From NCBI GenBank assembly GCA_030267565.1, contig BRXU01000021.1, positions 421,501 through 485,500 of the forward strand: 64,000 nt of DNA, in the 5' to 3' direction. The first letter of the stretch is position 1. Each line of letters starts with the position of its first letter. The notes below the pieces were generated by a model. The model worked only from the letters and a program-made list of their open reading frames with translations, searched no databases and was not told the DNA's origin. The stretch is from Pleodorina starrii (taxonomy: Eukaryota > Chlorophyta > Chlorophyceae > Chlamydomonadales > Volvocaceae). The translations under genes and the position numbers were made by a program. Of this stretch, positions 1 to 13,400 are shown one piece after another.

Positions 1-1676
1 CTGGGAGGCGCAACGGGGCGGGCGGCGGAAGGTGGCCCCCGCCAATAGCGAGCAGCCCACAGGCCCACCGCACAGCCCCCCCTCCGCATGCGCAGTGTAG
101 CAGCAGCAGCGAAGCGGTGAAGCGGCGCCAGTGCAGTGTTGCCCCGGCGTGACCAGCCGGATTCCCGAGATATCCCGCCACGACAGCGTCGCTCGTGTGC
201 CTGAGCGGCGATTGCGATTGCGAATGCGGTTGCGGTCCCGCAGGGCAGCAGCAGCTTTCCGCCGCGCGGTCTTGGACCGCATCGTGGACGCACCGCATAT
301 GTAACAAGGCAGCACCGCAGCTACGCCCGCGTGTTTCTCCGCCCGTCCGTCCTTCCTTCTCCTTCCGGAGTTGTTTCGCGGTATTCGGTCGGCTGTCATC
401 GCTTGCTGACAGCGCAGCTCTTTGCTTCCCGACCCAGTCCTGAACTCCTGACCCCGCCCCTGGTCCCGGTCCCAGGAGTTGAGCGATGCTGCCAGCCGGG
501 TACCGGTAGCTGCCCGACACAGCACGCGGGCTCCCGGCTCCCGGGTTGGGCCCAACTGGCGGCCGCCCTGTGCTTGGGACTCGGCATGAATAATCGGGCA
601 GCACGTAATTCTCAGGTACTGATTGAATGAATTTGTTCACAATGAGGAGTGAACCCCGAGGCTCGCAGCGTACGTTTCCTTACCACCGCTGCCCTTTGTC
701 CTCCAGCTGCGCCACGCATCGTCGCATGGCGCCGCATGGCGTGGTGACTCACGAGAGGCCTGTCCTATAAATGGCGCCCAGCGCGCCGCGCCGCTTTGAA
801 CTGCTTTGAAAGCTCCCAGGCGTGCCGGCCCCACCGGAGCAAAATCCATCCTAACTCCCAGATCTTTGAATTCGCGTCGCGGTCTCGATAACCCTACATC
901 GCACATCCCTTCCTCCCAAAGAGTACCTTCCATAATTACAGTGGATGCTGGTCCCCTACCATTATTAAGGGGTTAAGGCGGGCGCACGCAGGCAAGCAAG
1001 CATCCCTGATGGCGGGGGGGCGACGCGGCGCTCGACCGCAACGTTCGCAGGAAGCTGCAACGGGCACCAGCGCCGCCGCCGCCGCCGCCTCCCGGAAGGA
1101 GCGCGACTGTCCAGAATGAACACTGGCGCACGCCCACATTCTCACCCAAGCACGTGCAAAACTGCAAATACGCCCCGAGGGTTGTGGGTGCGAGCCGGCG
1201 ATCGTAGGCAGCTGAACTGCACGCACTCACTCGTCCACACGCGAGACAGACCGACCAGGTGCGGTGAGTTGCAGGTCCGTTGAGCTTCTGGTCCCGCGCA
1301 CAAAGTCGATACTGTGTGTTGTGCGCTATGTGTGCGCTGTGTGTGTGTCTGCCTGTCTATCTGTGTGCGAGCAGCGTGCGAGTAGGCTCAAGAGCCGGCA
1401 GAGTGCTGCATGCGCGGTGACCGTTGATCGCTGCGAAAGAGCGCCGGAAGGCCTATACCGTATAGGTTGACGGCGGCTGTGGAGTCGCCGCCGTTTTGGT
1501 GACCCACTCCGCCTTGCCACAATGTCTACCGGGGAATCTTGATGGGGGGTAAAGTTGGAAGGTGTTAGTGGGCACGGAATGTCGTTTCCGGCGTAGTCCG
1601 CCTTTGAGGCTTTTCCTGCGACCCACATCGCCCTAGCATCGCCTTTCTTGCCCGCTTATTGCCAAATCTGGCACGA
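1..1676. other. no supported gene; GC-rich flank
   Basis: I see no exon chain that can be supported here. The sequence has short CAG/GCC runs (about 100-120, 1070-1090) and a GT-rich patch near 1315-1370. Open frames on both strands look like unselected high-GC frames. It may hold the promoter of the weak gene that follows, but nothing in the sequence proves this. Confidence 0.4.
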
Positions 1677-1907
1677 ATGGCAGACCCTGGAGACAAGCCA
1701 GGCGAAATGAAGAGCTTCGACGAGTACGTCGAAAAGTTACGGGCCAATTTATTAGGGTCGGAGGGAAGGATGAGGGAAGCTACTGGGACGGCTCGGAAGG
1801 ATCTGAGGGAAGACGTCGCGACAGCCGCCGAACGGGAGGAAAAACGTCGCTGCCATGGCTGGGGTTTTACAGGGCTTTGCATTAGGATCAAAGCACGCAG
1901 GAATTAG
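1677..1907 (+). CDS. possible short ORF or first exon, unknown
   Basis: From ATG 1677 an open frame of 76 residues reads as a charged, probably helical peptide (MADPGDKPGEMKSF... rich in E, K and R) up to TAG at 1905-1907. It lies in a stretch free of microsatellites and of lower GC than the surroundings. A second small frame (ATG 1854, MAGVLQGFALGSKHAG...) overlaps its end in another phase, so the true 3' boundary or a splice is unclear. It could be the first exon of a gene continuing at 2316. I do not recognise a family. Confidence 0.2.
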   Translation: MADPGDKPGEMKSFDEYVEKLRANLLGSEGRMREATGTARKDLREDVATAAEREEKRRCHGWGFTGLCIRIKARRN

Positions 1908-2315
1908 GCCAACGATTTCAAAAGATCGTCATTGCGATTGTGTAGACGCCCCGCAACGCCGTAAAAGCGACTTGTAACGGAAACATAACACAAAAAACGC
2001 GCCAAATGGAACCCAGCTAAAAAAGGGTTGCCATCTACACAATCAAGTGCTCAGACTTGTAGACTTGTCCAATCATATTCCTACCAACCTCCGAACACCC
2101 GTCTCTTCCTAATAAGTACAACTGCTGCCCGTCCGATGTCCGGACGCGCTGGCCTAGCTGACTTCCAGTAACCTCAAAACTTTTATGTAAATTTTTTCGC
2201 CACAATCCTTATCTGTTTGTGGGGCTAAGCTGCACCGCGAGTTTCGCAAACAACGCCGCACACCGGCACCCAACTACTCAACCAGATTTCTCTATTGGTC
2301 CTGAACCTGGTATAG

Positions 2316-2846
2316 ATGGCGCCAGCTTCTGAGAAAGTGGAATGCGACTTTTTTGGGGTCGCCCTCCATAACCGCAAGCTAGCGCACTGGACAAGACTCA
2401 GCTCGCTGATGAGGAGACGTAGCGCTCATCAAACAGTGCAAGCTGAAGGTTTCGAACTGGGCAATTTGGTCACGGAACGGAGCGACCGAGTTGGCCCCAG
2501 TCCTGCATGCGGCGGTCAAGGTAGCGGAGACCCGCACGATGTGTCGGCCGACACCAGCCGACCCAGCAGCTCAGCGAGCGCAACGTTCATCCCGTTTTGT
2601 AACGACTGCAAAGGCCGTCATGACCTGTGCTTCGTGTGCGAGGAAGGCATCGCGTACAATGTGGGCATGGATGAGCCGCGAGGCTCTTTCGGGCAGCTGT
2701 TGCGGTCGACATTGGAGCGCCTCGGCAGCGGCGGACGAAGTCGGAAAGCCTCTGAACGCTCGGAATGCAGCAATCATGCCACGACCGGGAGCACGTTGTC
2801 CGCGACCTTTCCTTTCGAGTTGGATGTCGTCGATATCGAGCCGTGA
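2316..2846 (+). CDS. possible small gene, CxxC-x7-CxxC protein
   Basis: The 176-codon frame starts ATGGCGCCAGC and ends at TGA 2844-2846. Its composition is not repetitive, unlike most open frames nearby. Residues about 95-109 contain C-N-D-C-K-G-R-H-D-L-C-F-V-C, a CxxC/CxxC spacing that could bind zinc. The rest is Ser/Arg/Gly-rich with no recognised domain. The bases just before the ATG read ...ctggtatag, which could also be a 3' splice acceptor, so this may be a terminal exon rather than a complete gene. The microsatellite-free setting matches that of confirmed first exons elsewhere in the window, which is the main support besides the open frame. Confidence 0.35.
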   Translation: MAPASEKVECDFFGVALHNRKLAHWTRLSSLMRRRSAHQTVQAEGFELGNLVTERSDRVGPSPACGGQGSGDPHDVSADTSRPSSSASATFIPFCNDCKGRHDLCFVCEEGIAYNVGMDEPRGSFGQLLRSTLERLGSGGRSRKASERSECSNHATTGSTLSATFPFELDVVDIEP

Positions 2847-3309
2847 GCCACGAGCGAGCCTCAGGTTAACCCCTCGGACGCTTACACGACATACAGCTGC
2901 TTGGTGGAGCACCTTTAGGTGGCAGGTGGGGTCCTCCTTGCGGCAAGCGGTGTTGAAGCAAGACCGTTATCAACCGTTGCAGGCCGTTTGCAACCGTTGC
3001 GGATTATTCGAGGATCGAGGTTATTTGCTGGTTAAAATTCGAGGTTATTATTGATAACTCAACCAAGGGCGACGACTCGTTCGGTTGGCGCCACGCAGAG
3101 GGACGTAAGAGGACCAGGAACATCGTGTGCGTGTGCCGTACTATCGTCATAATAGACAAGGAAATGCGTGGAGGGGGAAGGGACAGGGCTCTGTGCCGCG
3201 AACGCTCGTCGATCTCGAGTTGCGTACGTGTCTGGCTGACGTTTTGCGACAAATCTCGTCAAACCTAAACTTTCCGCGAAAGGCGGCTTGGCTGAGTGCG
3301 TTTATATCT

Positions 3310-3389
3310 CTCTCTCGCGCGCGCGCCGCAGCCGTGTTCCTTTCCGCTCGCGCACGCGCGCGCGCACGCGCGCGCGCACGCGCACCGTC
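3310..3389. repeat. alternating CG/CA tract
   Basis: This is about 80 bases of nearly unbroken alternating pyrimidine-purine sequence (CGCGCGCACGCGCGC type), interrupted around 3328-3350. It is a classical left-handed (Z) DNA candidate. Confidence 0.7.
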
Positions 3390-6300
3390 CATCTGCTGTT
3401 AAGATGTCTCGCTGTCCCCTCATGATGAGATTTGCGGGGCGGTAACCGCTTCTCAGAACGGGGCGCCTTGGGACGATGAGGGCTGCCGGCTTTGCAAGGC
3501 CCACATAACACGCGACCCACGGCTGTGTGTTGCGTTTATGTTAATATCCTAAATAGCGAGATCGCGGGGGGCTCGACACACTGCTAAGATTCCCGGGTAC
3601 ACAGTCGGCAGTACAAAGTTCCTTATCTTCTTTTTTGGCAAGCGTTCTGAGGAGGTTGGGTTGTGCTGACTGTTGAGACACGAGACGTGGAGGGGGTGGA
3701 CACGCCTGCGGTGACCTGTAAACGTGTGTGGACGTGTGTGAGCGTGTGTGGGGGGCGGTGCAGAGATTCAGACATGTCCCAAGCTCTTCGTTCCCGCGTT
3801 GACCGGTAGGCAAACGCGTTGACCAGTAGTCGCAGATAGACGGATTAGACGAACGGCGCGGCGAGGTCGCTGCAGGCGGTGGGCGCGTTCGTTGGGCGCT
3901 CGCCCGTGGCGCCGTGGTCCGGCGGCTGAGTACTGCAGGCCATGCATATACGGCATGCGTATACGGCACCTGTACGGCAAGATACACGGTACACCATACA
4001 TGGGGGATGGAGGGATGCATGTGTGCCGCTTGCCGTTGCGTGCGCTGCCTTGACCTCCACCATCTATGTACGACTTTTTGTGTGCATTAAGCTGATTTAC
4101 ATTTGTGATTTGCATTTACTTGCTTGCTGCCGTGATTGTGAAGGGTTTCGTGCAGTACACCGTTCGTACACCGCATGGCGACTTGGCCGCCCCCGGCCTG
4201 GATTGCTGTTATTGGCACGGGAGGGAGAGTCGCTGTGTTCCGGTTTGCCGCAGCGGCCTGCTGATTGAGATGCGGTCAACGAAAAGCGGCAGTGAAAACA
4301 CACTGACACCGCGGGTCCAAGTGTAGTACGAGTGTACGACATTCGTATCGCCATTGGCATGCAAGAATTATTGGTGCAAACCCAGACACACATACTCTCT
4401 GTGAGCGGTTGCCCTGGCCCGGCCCTGTCCATCGGTTACCCGATGTTCGCATCGAACCGCATACTGTACTGGACGCCGTACTTGCATCTTTGCGCCTGTC
4501 TTTCGTCCGTACGGTTGGCGAGGTGGGGGGCGCCAAACGGTAGCGGATGGACTTGATCAACCAATCAACACCTTTCTCCGCGCCGCCGCGCCCCGGGAGT
4601 TACAGAGCAGATCTGGGGGTTTGGCCTCACCGTTTCCGTCGCGGCCGCGACCAGGCGGCCATGAGGGATAGTAGAAGAGGGCCCCTGAGTAGTGGAGGGC
4701 AATGTGGGGTAGTAGACCTGACTGGAGCGGGGGTGGGTGGCTGGGTGGGTGCGGGGGCCGGCGGAGGCCGAAATCACCGCCGGCGCCGCCGTCTGTTACT
4801 CGCGCCGGCTCAACGCCGCCGCCCGCCACGTCCCGACGTGTCCCAGTGTGTCGTACATATCTCCCGGAGACGCCAGGTGGTATAGCCGGAGTAGGTGACA
4901 ACTTGAATGTGCTTGGAAGGAAGGAAGGAAGGGGATGCGCTTGTTTGACGCTTTTTCGACTGATTTCTTGCTTGTTTGCTTGCTTACTTGCTTGGCCGTG
5001 CAAGCCCTCGTTTTCGGGCACATCAGCGGTGGCCTGGGGTGGCTCGGAGCGGCGTGGGAGGGGAAGCCGAGGGTTTGGGTGGACAGATTGCCGCCACTCC
5101 CCCCCCCCGGTGACCCCCTCACCGCTCGCTGCGTTTTTCTTCCTTTGGTGTGATGGTGACCGAGGGACGTTTTGGCGGAAAGACGTTTTGGCCGGGAGAC
5201 TTTGATCCGCTGCGCTGGTGGTTGTGGCGCGGCGCGCGCGCATCGTACGAACCACCGTTGTCAGTTTCTTGTTGCCAGTTGCGAGTTTGTTCGATCGGAT
5301 CGGTTGAGTGCCCGCGTTGCGTAGCCGGTGCGCGCGCGTGGAAACACCGGAAACCGGAGAGTAAAAGACTGCTCGGATGATTTGCTCGTCACTAGCCGTA
5401 CATGATGCCGTACATTCTCGAGTGACACCGGCGAGCCCCTCCTGACCGGCGAGCCGCCTGTACGACGGCAGGGCTGCGTCGTCATTTGCCCTTTGGAAGG
5501 CCGTGTGTGATCCAATTCCATGTTTTTAACGGCGAGGGCGAGCCACTGTCCTTACCATATCTTACCATACCATTAAAGAGGTCAGGCCATCCAGGTTCAT
5601 GTCTTTCCATATTTTTTTTCTTGGCAGTGACCGACGGCTTGCGGGCGCAACCGGTCGGCCATGGGCGGTGAGACCCAGAAGAGAACGCGGGGGGAGTTTC
5701 CGGACGAGTTCGGGTTTGCGGGGGGGCCTTATGCCACAGCGGTCCGCTTTGACCTCTGCGCTGCACACACCTGCGCGACGTCCATCCTCTTCCTTCGCGG
5801 ACGGGACGGGACGGGCTCCTCCTCGAAGGGCGAATCATCATTGGCTCGTCGGCTGTAACCCCCCCCCGCGCCCCCGGCCTCGGCCCTTTCCACAATCCAA
5901 ATCCTTTCCTTGCTCTTTCTCTCTCTCTCTCTTAACTACCAAACCCCATTTCCCAACTCGGATACCGGCACACACAGCGATCGCACAGGTCACAGACGGG
6001 ATCCCCACACGGAGCAAAAGAAGGCTCCGGCCGGCCGGGCCCTGCAGTGAAACCAAGCCAGTCAAATCGAGCAGGCCTAGATGTATGGTACCGGTACATC
6101 AAGCTACGACACCCAACACGTTTGCAGCTTGATGCACAAAAGGCAGATAGGTATGAATGTCGGATTGTCCGCCCACGTGGGGACACGTGGGGGCTCCAAA
6201 CCCCACACGACCAACCCCATGCGCCCACCCCCCTCACACACACACTCACACACACCCAACCCCTCACCCCCCAACCCCCATGCATGGCAATGCGGGCAAT

Positions 6301-9300
6301 GCGGGCGGGCACACATTCTCGGCGGGGGCCCTGCGCCGCGTCGGGCTTCCGCACCTTGCTCGACGGCTGCGGGCCACGGCTGGGAGACCGCGGGGGGGCA
6401 CCTTGGGCCGCAGCTTGGGCCGCCAGGTCGCTAGGCGGGTGGGCAGAGGGGCCGGTGGAAAGAGGTCGCTGGAACGGCAACTGGACGAGAGCCGGAACAA
6501 CTCACTCGCTCGCTTCGGAACACGCCAAAACACCGACGTCCGCTCCTCAGGTCAAGGTCAGGTAAAGGTTAGAACGATTGCCGCATCAGGCATCACCCGG
6601 CGGCGGCGGGGGTGGTCCTCCGGCCGCCCGGCCGGGCGGACGGACAGGCAGACAAGAGACGTGGGAGGCGCTCGGCAGGGGGGCACTCGGCAACAGAGCC
6701 CCGCCCTCTTCCGCAATTGCCTGAACCGTGTAACGCAGCCGAACACAACAGAGAACACCGCCACTCCCGGCCGGCTTGGGAGGTGCCCGGTACCCGGGAG
6801 GAGGTTCCACCGGTAGCGAGTCACCAGCTCCACCACCCGACGACGCGCCTTTCCCTGAACCTTCCCTGAACCTTCCCTGGACCTTCGCCGCTGGATCTTT
6901 GCGGCTGGATCTTCGCCACGGAGGGGGCTTATTATCGGCTTATTGACGCTGGCGCAGCAGCGGCAGTCACTGCAGTACAACAACAGCAGCAGCAGCAGGC
7001 CAGAAGTGGCAGCAGCAGCAGTCACCTCCGCAGTCACCTGCTGGGTTTTGAAGTGCTTCCCAATCAGTCAGCCTCCGCGCTGTTTATCGTTCCCCATTAC
7101 CGTATGCACTCCTCGCGTGTGCCGTACCTGTCGTACCTGCGCGTCGCCGCTCTGAATCGATCACACATCGCGCAACACATCACATCACATGCAACGCACG
7201 AGCACGCACGAGCACGCGCGGCGAGAGCGGCGAGAGCGCGTGCAACCACAGCGCCCAGCCCTGGCTCTCATTATCATATCATCGCCCTCATCCGTCTCTC
7301 CTCATCGCCCGACCACCCGTGAAGCGCAAAGGGCCACGGGTGGGGGACCGGCCCACACCGCCGGCACCGACCCACAACACACACACACCCCTTCGCGGCC
7401 CACTATGATACGGCTCGTCGTGTGTATCATCACACATCACATCATGTACCGCTCTGTACCCCGGGTTCCCATCAACCCCCTCCCAGCTCCTCTTCGTGTT
7501 GTATCCCGTGTTATACCCGCCCTCTCACCCCCCCCACACACACGCACACACAAATACCACTTAATCACCTAACCCAGACCAAACCCCGACTGAATGGCTG
7601 ACAAACAGCCACCGCCCACCCCATCCGAACACGGTGGCAGCCGCCGCCCAGCGGCAACCACCAACCACCAACCAGCAACTCACCCGCAGAATGGAGGCGC
7701 GACTCGCGGGTCGGTCGGCCGCGCCTCCGCCGCACGACACCTCACCTCTTGGCATGAGGACCTTTTGTGGCTCACCTCACCTCACCTCACCTCACCACAC
7801 CACACACACACGGCCCTCCTCCTCCCGCGCACGTCCCCCGCACGTCCCCCGCACGCGCCGCATTGCGTTCGGCTGCCCACCGGCCACGCGCCCAACGGGC
7901 GTCCGCGCCGGGTTCGTCCCGGGTTCGTCCGAACCTTCCAGAAACGAATGCCGGCACCCGGATCCCCATCCGAACTCGTCATCACCCTCATCATCACCTT
8001 GTGTCGAGCACGTCCGCGTCCTCGTCCTCGTCAACCCCCTCGTCCTCGTCCTCGCCCGCAAGCGCACGCAGATCGCCCCTCCCACCCGTCCGCGCGCACT
8101 TCGCCACTTCGGCCCGGCCGCCCCCGCCGCCAGCGCCCCCTTCCTCTGTTCCCTCCCCCCCCGTGCTTCCGTCTGCGTGCCATATTTCCCTTCGCTCGCT
8201 CGCCCTCGCTCGCTCGCTGGAACGGTCCCGGGGCGCTCTCCGCTGCGCGGCCTGCGCTGCGGCGAGAGCCATATTCCCCCAGCCCCCGAGCCGCTGCGTG
8301 ACGGTCAGGTTAGGTCAGGTCAGATCAGGTTAGGTCAGGTCAGGTTAGGGGCGCCCCGCGCGCCATTCCGGGCCTTGTGGTTTTCAACCCCGGCGCCCCC
8401 CTCACCCCCACACCCACACCCACACGCCACACCCACACACTCCCCTCCACCCGCCCGAATGCAGACGAGGCCTGATCTGATCGGACCAGACCAGATCAGA
8501 TCAGACGGGTCCAGGTGGCGACATGTTGTTGCCTGATTAGGAAACATCTCTCCCTGGCACGGCCCTCCCAGTCAGTCCAGGGACATGACAAGTGAGACCG
8601 CGACACAACGGACCTGCCTTTAGTCCGCCCATGTTGGGCATAGGGCCCACCACCTAGCACCACCAAATTAAACCGAACCCAACCAACCACCCAACCAACG
8701 AACAAAAGCGCCGCCCGGAAAAAAGAACGGCCACTGCAGCTGCCGCAGCTGCAGCAGAGGCAGAAATGTACGCACGCACGCGCAGCACAACCAGCAGCGA
8801 CCAACGCGGCCGCCGAGGTCAACGCCCGGGACCGACGGCGTCAGCTCTCCGTCAAGAGCCCCCTTCCCCTCTCCCGAAGCGCGCGCCGCCCTCCCCGTCC
8901 CGTCCACCCCCAACCCCCCAGACCACCACCTCCACCACCACCACCACCACCACCACGACCAGCGGCGGCGGAAGAGCGAGACCCTCGAGGCCTCAAAACT
9001 TTGCGCGTATGTAGTGTTGTATTGATGGCGCCCTTCGTGATCGTGGGTTATTGGCACATTAAAAAACACACCACCAACAGGGCTATTGGGGACACCCCTG
9101 TTGGTGCGAGCAGGGTAACACCGTTATACAGGTGTGCTGCACAGCGACGCTCCAGCGTCAGCTCCCGCCCGGGGGGGAGCTCCTCCTCCGCCGCCGCCGC
9201 CGCCGCCGCCGCCGCAAGCCAAACACGCGCACACGCACACGCATTCGCGGACGCGCTCCCGCCCTGGCCCAACCCCCCCACCCCATCTCCCTCCCCCTTG

Positions 9301-9550
9301 CGGTATCTTCTTTTTTAGTCAACCCCCCACAACCCCCCTGCGTAGACCCTGCGGCCCGCTGCCCCTCTGGCAACTCCCTTGCGGTATGTCGTATTTTGGT
9401 ATGTCGTATTTTTACGCGCAAGACGCACGGCGACGCCCGCCCGCCCTGTTGGTGCCCTTTACCTCCCGCCCTCCTTCCCTCCCTCCCTCCCTCCCTCCGT
9501 TACCTCCGAGCAGGCCGAGCTCCTCCTCGACTTTTGATTCGCGACGATTC

Positions 9551-9605
9551 CCCGGGTCCGTTCGCTAACGCCATCTCCGTCTCCGCTGCGGTATCATTTT
9601 TTTAC
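9551..9605 (-). repeat. dispersed module D (copy)
   Basis: Reads ccgttcgctaacgcc...ctgcggtatc, the reverse of the copies at 23631 and 32286. It is one of two copies outside a recognised intron; a shorter one lies at 9296-9317. Confidence 0.6.
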
Positions 9606-10467
9606 CCCACCCCCACCCCACCCCGGGCGATGCAATCAATACTCTCGACGTACAAGACAGCCTTCTCCGGCGGTGCAACAACCCCAACAAACCACCCCAC
9701 AACCGAAAAACCGATTCGCAACGGAACAAAACCGAGACGACGAGAAAGGGGACATAAGCTGGAACGGGATCTGCAGTCGCCGCCACCGGCGATGGCCGGT
9801 ACCCGGTACTTGGCGACGCGGCTTTTGGGACGAGCGGCTGAGGGCCCGGCAGTCGGGCGCCGCCCCCCATCCCACCCCCCAAAATCCCACACATACACGT
9901 TTTTATTACCCCTCACCCCCTCCCACACACACACAAACACACACACATACACACCCCAAAACACGGATCGCAAAGACACAACCCGCTTGGAGCCTCCAAC
10001 AACAACAACAGCAAACACCACCACCCCCAACACCTCCATCACCTCGCGCCAAAGGCAGCGCCACGCGGCGTAAGCGCCGCCGGGGGCCCCCATCGCCCCG
10101 CATCATGCCCCAGTCCGCAACCGCCGTCCGCGCAGTGTAGGTTGGAGGGTGGTGGTGGTGGTGTTTGTTGTGGTGGTGTTGGTGTTGGTGGTGCTAATCG
10201 CGTCCACACGACCACCCCAAGCGAAGTGGGAGTTGGAGGGCGACAAGGGCAAGGGCGGACACGAGCGTGCGCGAGGGTGCGCGGCGACGGCGGCGGTAAG
10301 GCGCCAGTGCCAACAGGCGTGCGCGCACCAGACAGGCTTGCCGCGGCCGCCTCCTGCGTCCTCTCCCCTTCCCCTCCCCCCTCCCTTCAGCAGAGCTGCT
10401 CTTTCTCCCCCTCCCCTCCCCTCCGTGCCCCCCCCCACCTCCACCCCCACCCCCACCCCGAACCCCC

Positions 10468-13400
10468 TCAGCACAGTTCTTGCTCCAGCTCTTCGAGCAT
10501 TTCGATGATCTCGGGGAAGGTGGGTCGGTCGGTGGGCTTGGGGGCCAGACAGCGAGTCAGGAACACGCGCAGGGGCTGCGAGGGGGGTGGGGGGGTGGGG
10601 CAGGGGGGAGGGATGAGGGAGGAGGGAGGAGCGCGCGTGTGTGTATGTATGGGGGGGTCCTTTGTTACCGTGGGGCCAAATAGCAAAAGCAAACGGAGGT
10701 TCTTTGGAAGAGTGGAGCAGGTACCTTCTTCGTAACCTGAGCAGTACATGGGCAGTACATGGCAGTACATGCATGGCAGTACAAGGACTTCATGCTTGTG
10801 TACAAGGGGACTGCTTGCTGTAATAACCCCCCGAGTACCAAAACATGACGCTTTACCGTACATGGCACCTGGAACCCTCTCCCTCCCCCCTTTCCCCCCC
10901 CCCACCACCACAAACACACAAACACCCCTCCCCCCTTCCCCTCCCCTTTCCCCCCCTCCCCCTCCCCCCACCCCCCACCACCCCCACCTGTGGGCAGCTC
11001 GCCCCCAGCGGCAGCGGCTTGCCGGTCGTGATGGCGTGAAGGATCTGTCCGTGAGTCAGACCGCCGTACGGCCGCTGCCCCGTGTACATCTCCCACATGA
11101 TGACACCAAAGCTGTACACGTCAGCAGCCTTGGACAACAACCCGTCCACCAACAACTCTGTGTGTGGGGGGGGGAGGGGTGTGGGGGGGGGGAGGGATGG
11201 GTGCGACGGGATGAACGGGTGGGTGAGTGGGTGGGTGGGAAACGAGGCGGAAGGTGGAGGTAGGGAGGGTTGAAGCGTGAATTCGCAAGGTAGGTAAGGT
11301 AGGAGCCGGGGGGGGGGGGGGGTTGGCGGCGGCGCATGCCTGTTCGGGGGTACCGGACGGCACGGGGGTAAAACCCGGAACGGATCGGAACAAGTAACGG
11401 CACGTCGGAGCGCCGCGACGTCACCCGCATCTAACCAAGCGTGGCAGCGTCGACGCCGCCCCCCCCCCAACCCCCCTTCCTTTCCCCTCCCAATCCGTCC
11501 CTCACTCACCCGGGCACATGTGGGTTACGGTGCCGTACGACCGTGTCGTGACCGCCTCCCCCTGGAGCACCCGGCTCAGCCCAAAGTCCGCCACCTTGGC
11601 AGAAAAGTGCCGCCCGTCCCGATCACTGGCAGCCAGCAACACGTTGGTGCCTGATTAGGCAACATGGATCAGGAGCGGATCAGGAGCGGATCAGGAGCGG
11701 ATCAGGAGCGGGCGGGCAGCGGGCGGGTGCTTTGGGGGGGGTGCTTTGGGGGGGGGGTGAAGAGGGGGGAGGGGGAGGGGTAAAAAGGAAATACCTTGGG
11801 GTATATATATATATACCCTGAACTTTATATATATACCCTGAACTTTATATATATATATATATATCCGCGGATAGGCCGGGGCTGGGCGCATGTGCGGTGG
11901 CGGAGGAGGCGTGGAGGGGCGGGAGCAGGCGGGGGTTGGGGTCGGCGGAGTTGCGAGGGACGAAGCCCCGAACTACGGGGGGTTATCCCCGGGGAAGCGA
12001 AACACGGTCGCCGTGCTGCACTGCACTGCACTGCACTGCACTGCACTGCATGCACTGCACTGCACTGCACTGAACTGCACTGCACTGAACTGCACGAAGC
12101 CGGCCCCCACACCCGCACACCCACCCGCACCCGCACCCGCACACCACACCCGTCGCCTCACTTCCATCTCTGTGCTTTCACCCAACCTCTTCCCCCTCCC
12201 CCCCACACACAAACACACCCCACCAACACCCTCAGCCCCCCCCACATCCCACCCCCCCCCACCCGTCAGGTCTCCATGCAGTATGTTTTGCGAGTGCAGG
12301 TACGTCATTGCCGCCGCCACCTCCCGGGCAGTCAGCACCAGGGACCGGAAGTCCACCTCAAACAGAGAGTGCCGCTTGCGGAACCAGCCGCGCTCGATGG
12401 CGTCAGACAGACCGCCCTGGGGGTGGGGGTTGGGGTTGGGGGTGAGGGGTTGGGGTTGGGGGTGGGGGGATGGGGGTGGGAGGGTGGGGGGGTTGGGGGT
12501 GTCAGTGGGGGGGGGTATCCACGTATAGCGGTATAGGCCGAAGGCCGAGGGGGGGATGGAGGGATGGAGGGTGTGGGTTGGGATGGGGGTTAAGGCTTAC
12601 AAGCCAAAAGGTGTGCGGACTGCTGCTGCTGTGCGTGTGTGTGCGTGTGTGTGTGAAGCGGCGACATCACAGAGAGCAGAGCAGGGCAGAGCACCGAGCA
12701 GAGAATATAAGGCCCCAACAGAGACACGCATACGCGCGCGCCGCCGCCGCGCGTACAACCGACAGCCCCCTCCCCCCCGCCCATTCGCCTCCCCCTGGCC
12801 CCACCGTTATCGGGATCCGTGGCCTATCCGTGGATATCTGGATACACCCCCCCACCCCCACCCCAAACACACACACAAACACACACATCACACCCCACGC
12901 ACATCACACCTCACACATACCGTACACCCCCTCCCCCCACAGCCCGGAGCTCCGAGGAGCCGTTTGGTTTCTATCTGCGCGCCTCCACGTCTGCATTTTA
13001 CCCTGTGGATTCTCCACGACCCTTACCACCACCACCACCACCGCCAGCCCCTTTCCCCCCACATCACACACACACACTTCCCCCTCCCCCTCCCCCTCCC
13101 CCGCCTAAAATACACACGCAACACGCCCACATGCCGCACGCAACACGCAACACGCACCCCCGCCCCCCCCCTCGCCTCGCCTTGTTGCAGAACTCCAGCA
13201 CCATCCACGTCTCCAGCATGGTTCGTCCCTCGTTGTCCGCGTCAAGGGCCCGACCCATGGGTCGGGTGCAGTGCTTGTAAGTCTGAACGATGTTGGGGTG
13301 GCTGATCTGCAGGGCGCGACGACCAGACAGAGACGGAGAGAAAGTGAGAGATAAGGGGAGAGATAGGGGAAGAGGCAGCGGCGGAGAGAGTGAAGGGGGG

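Larger units (their letters stand above)
2850..10467. other. 7.6 kb simple-sequence-rich intergenic DNA
   Basis: No gene can be supported on either strand. It contains alternating purine-pyrimidine CG/CA DNA, AGGT/AGATC-type short repeats (8304-8348, 8485-8510), GAACCTTCCCT and GCTGGATCTT repeats (6852-6915), CCACCA and GCC runs (8930-8960, 9184-9213), GGAAGGAA runs, and two copies of dispersed module D near 9.3 and 9.55 kb. The long open frames here are Pro/His/Thr/Arg-rich readings of these repeats. The distal part may be the 3' UTR of the minus-strand kinase that ends at 10468. Confidence 0.45.

Noticed and set aside
4557..5255. 232-codon minus-strand frame
   Set aside because: Composition changes with local repeats and a plus-strand frame of similar length covers the same bases; typical of chance frames in GC-rich DNA.
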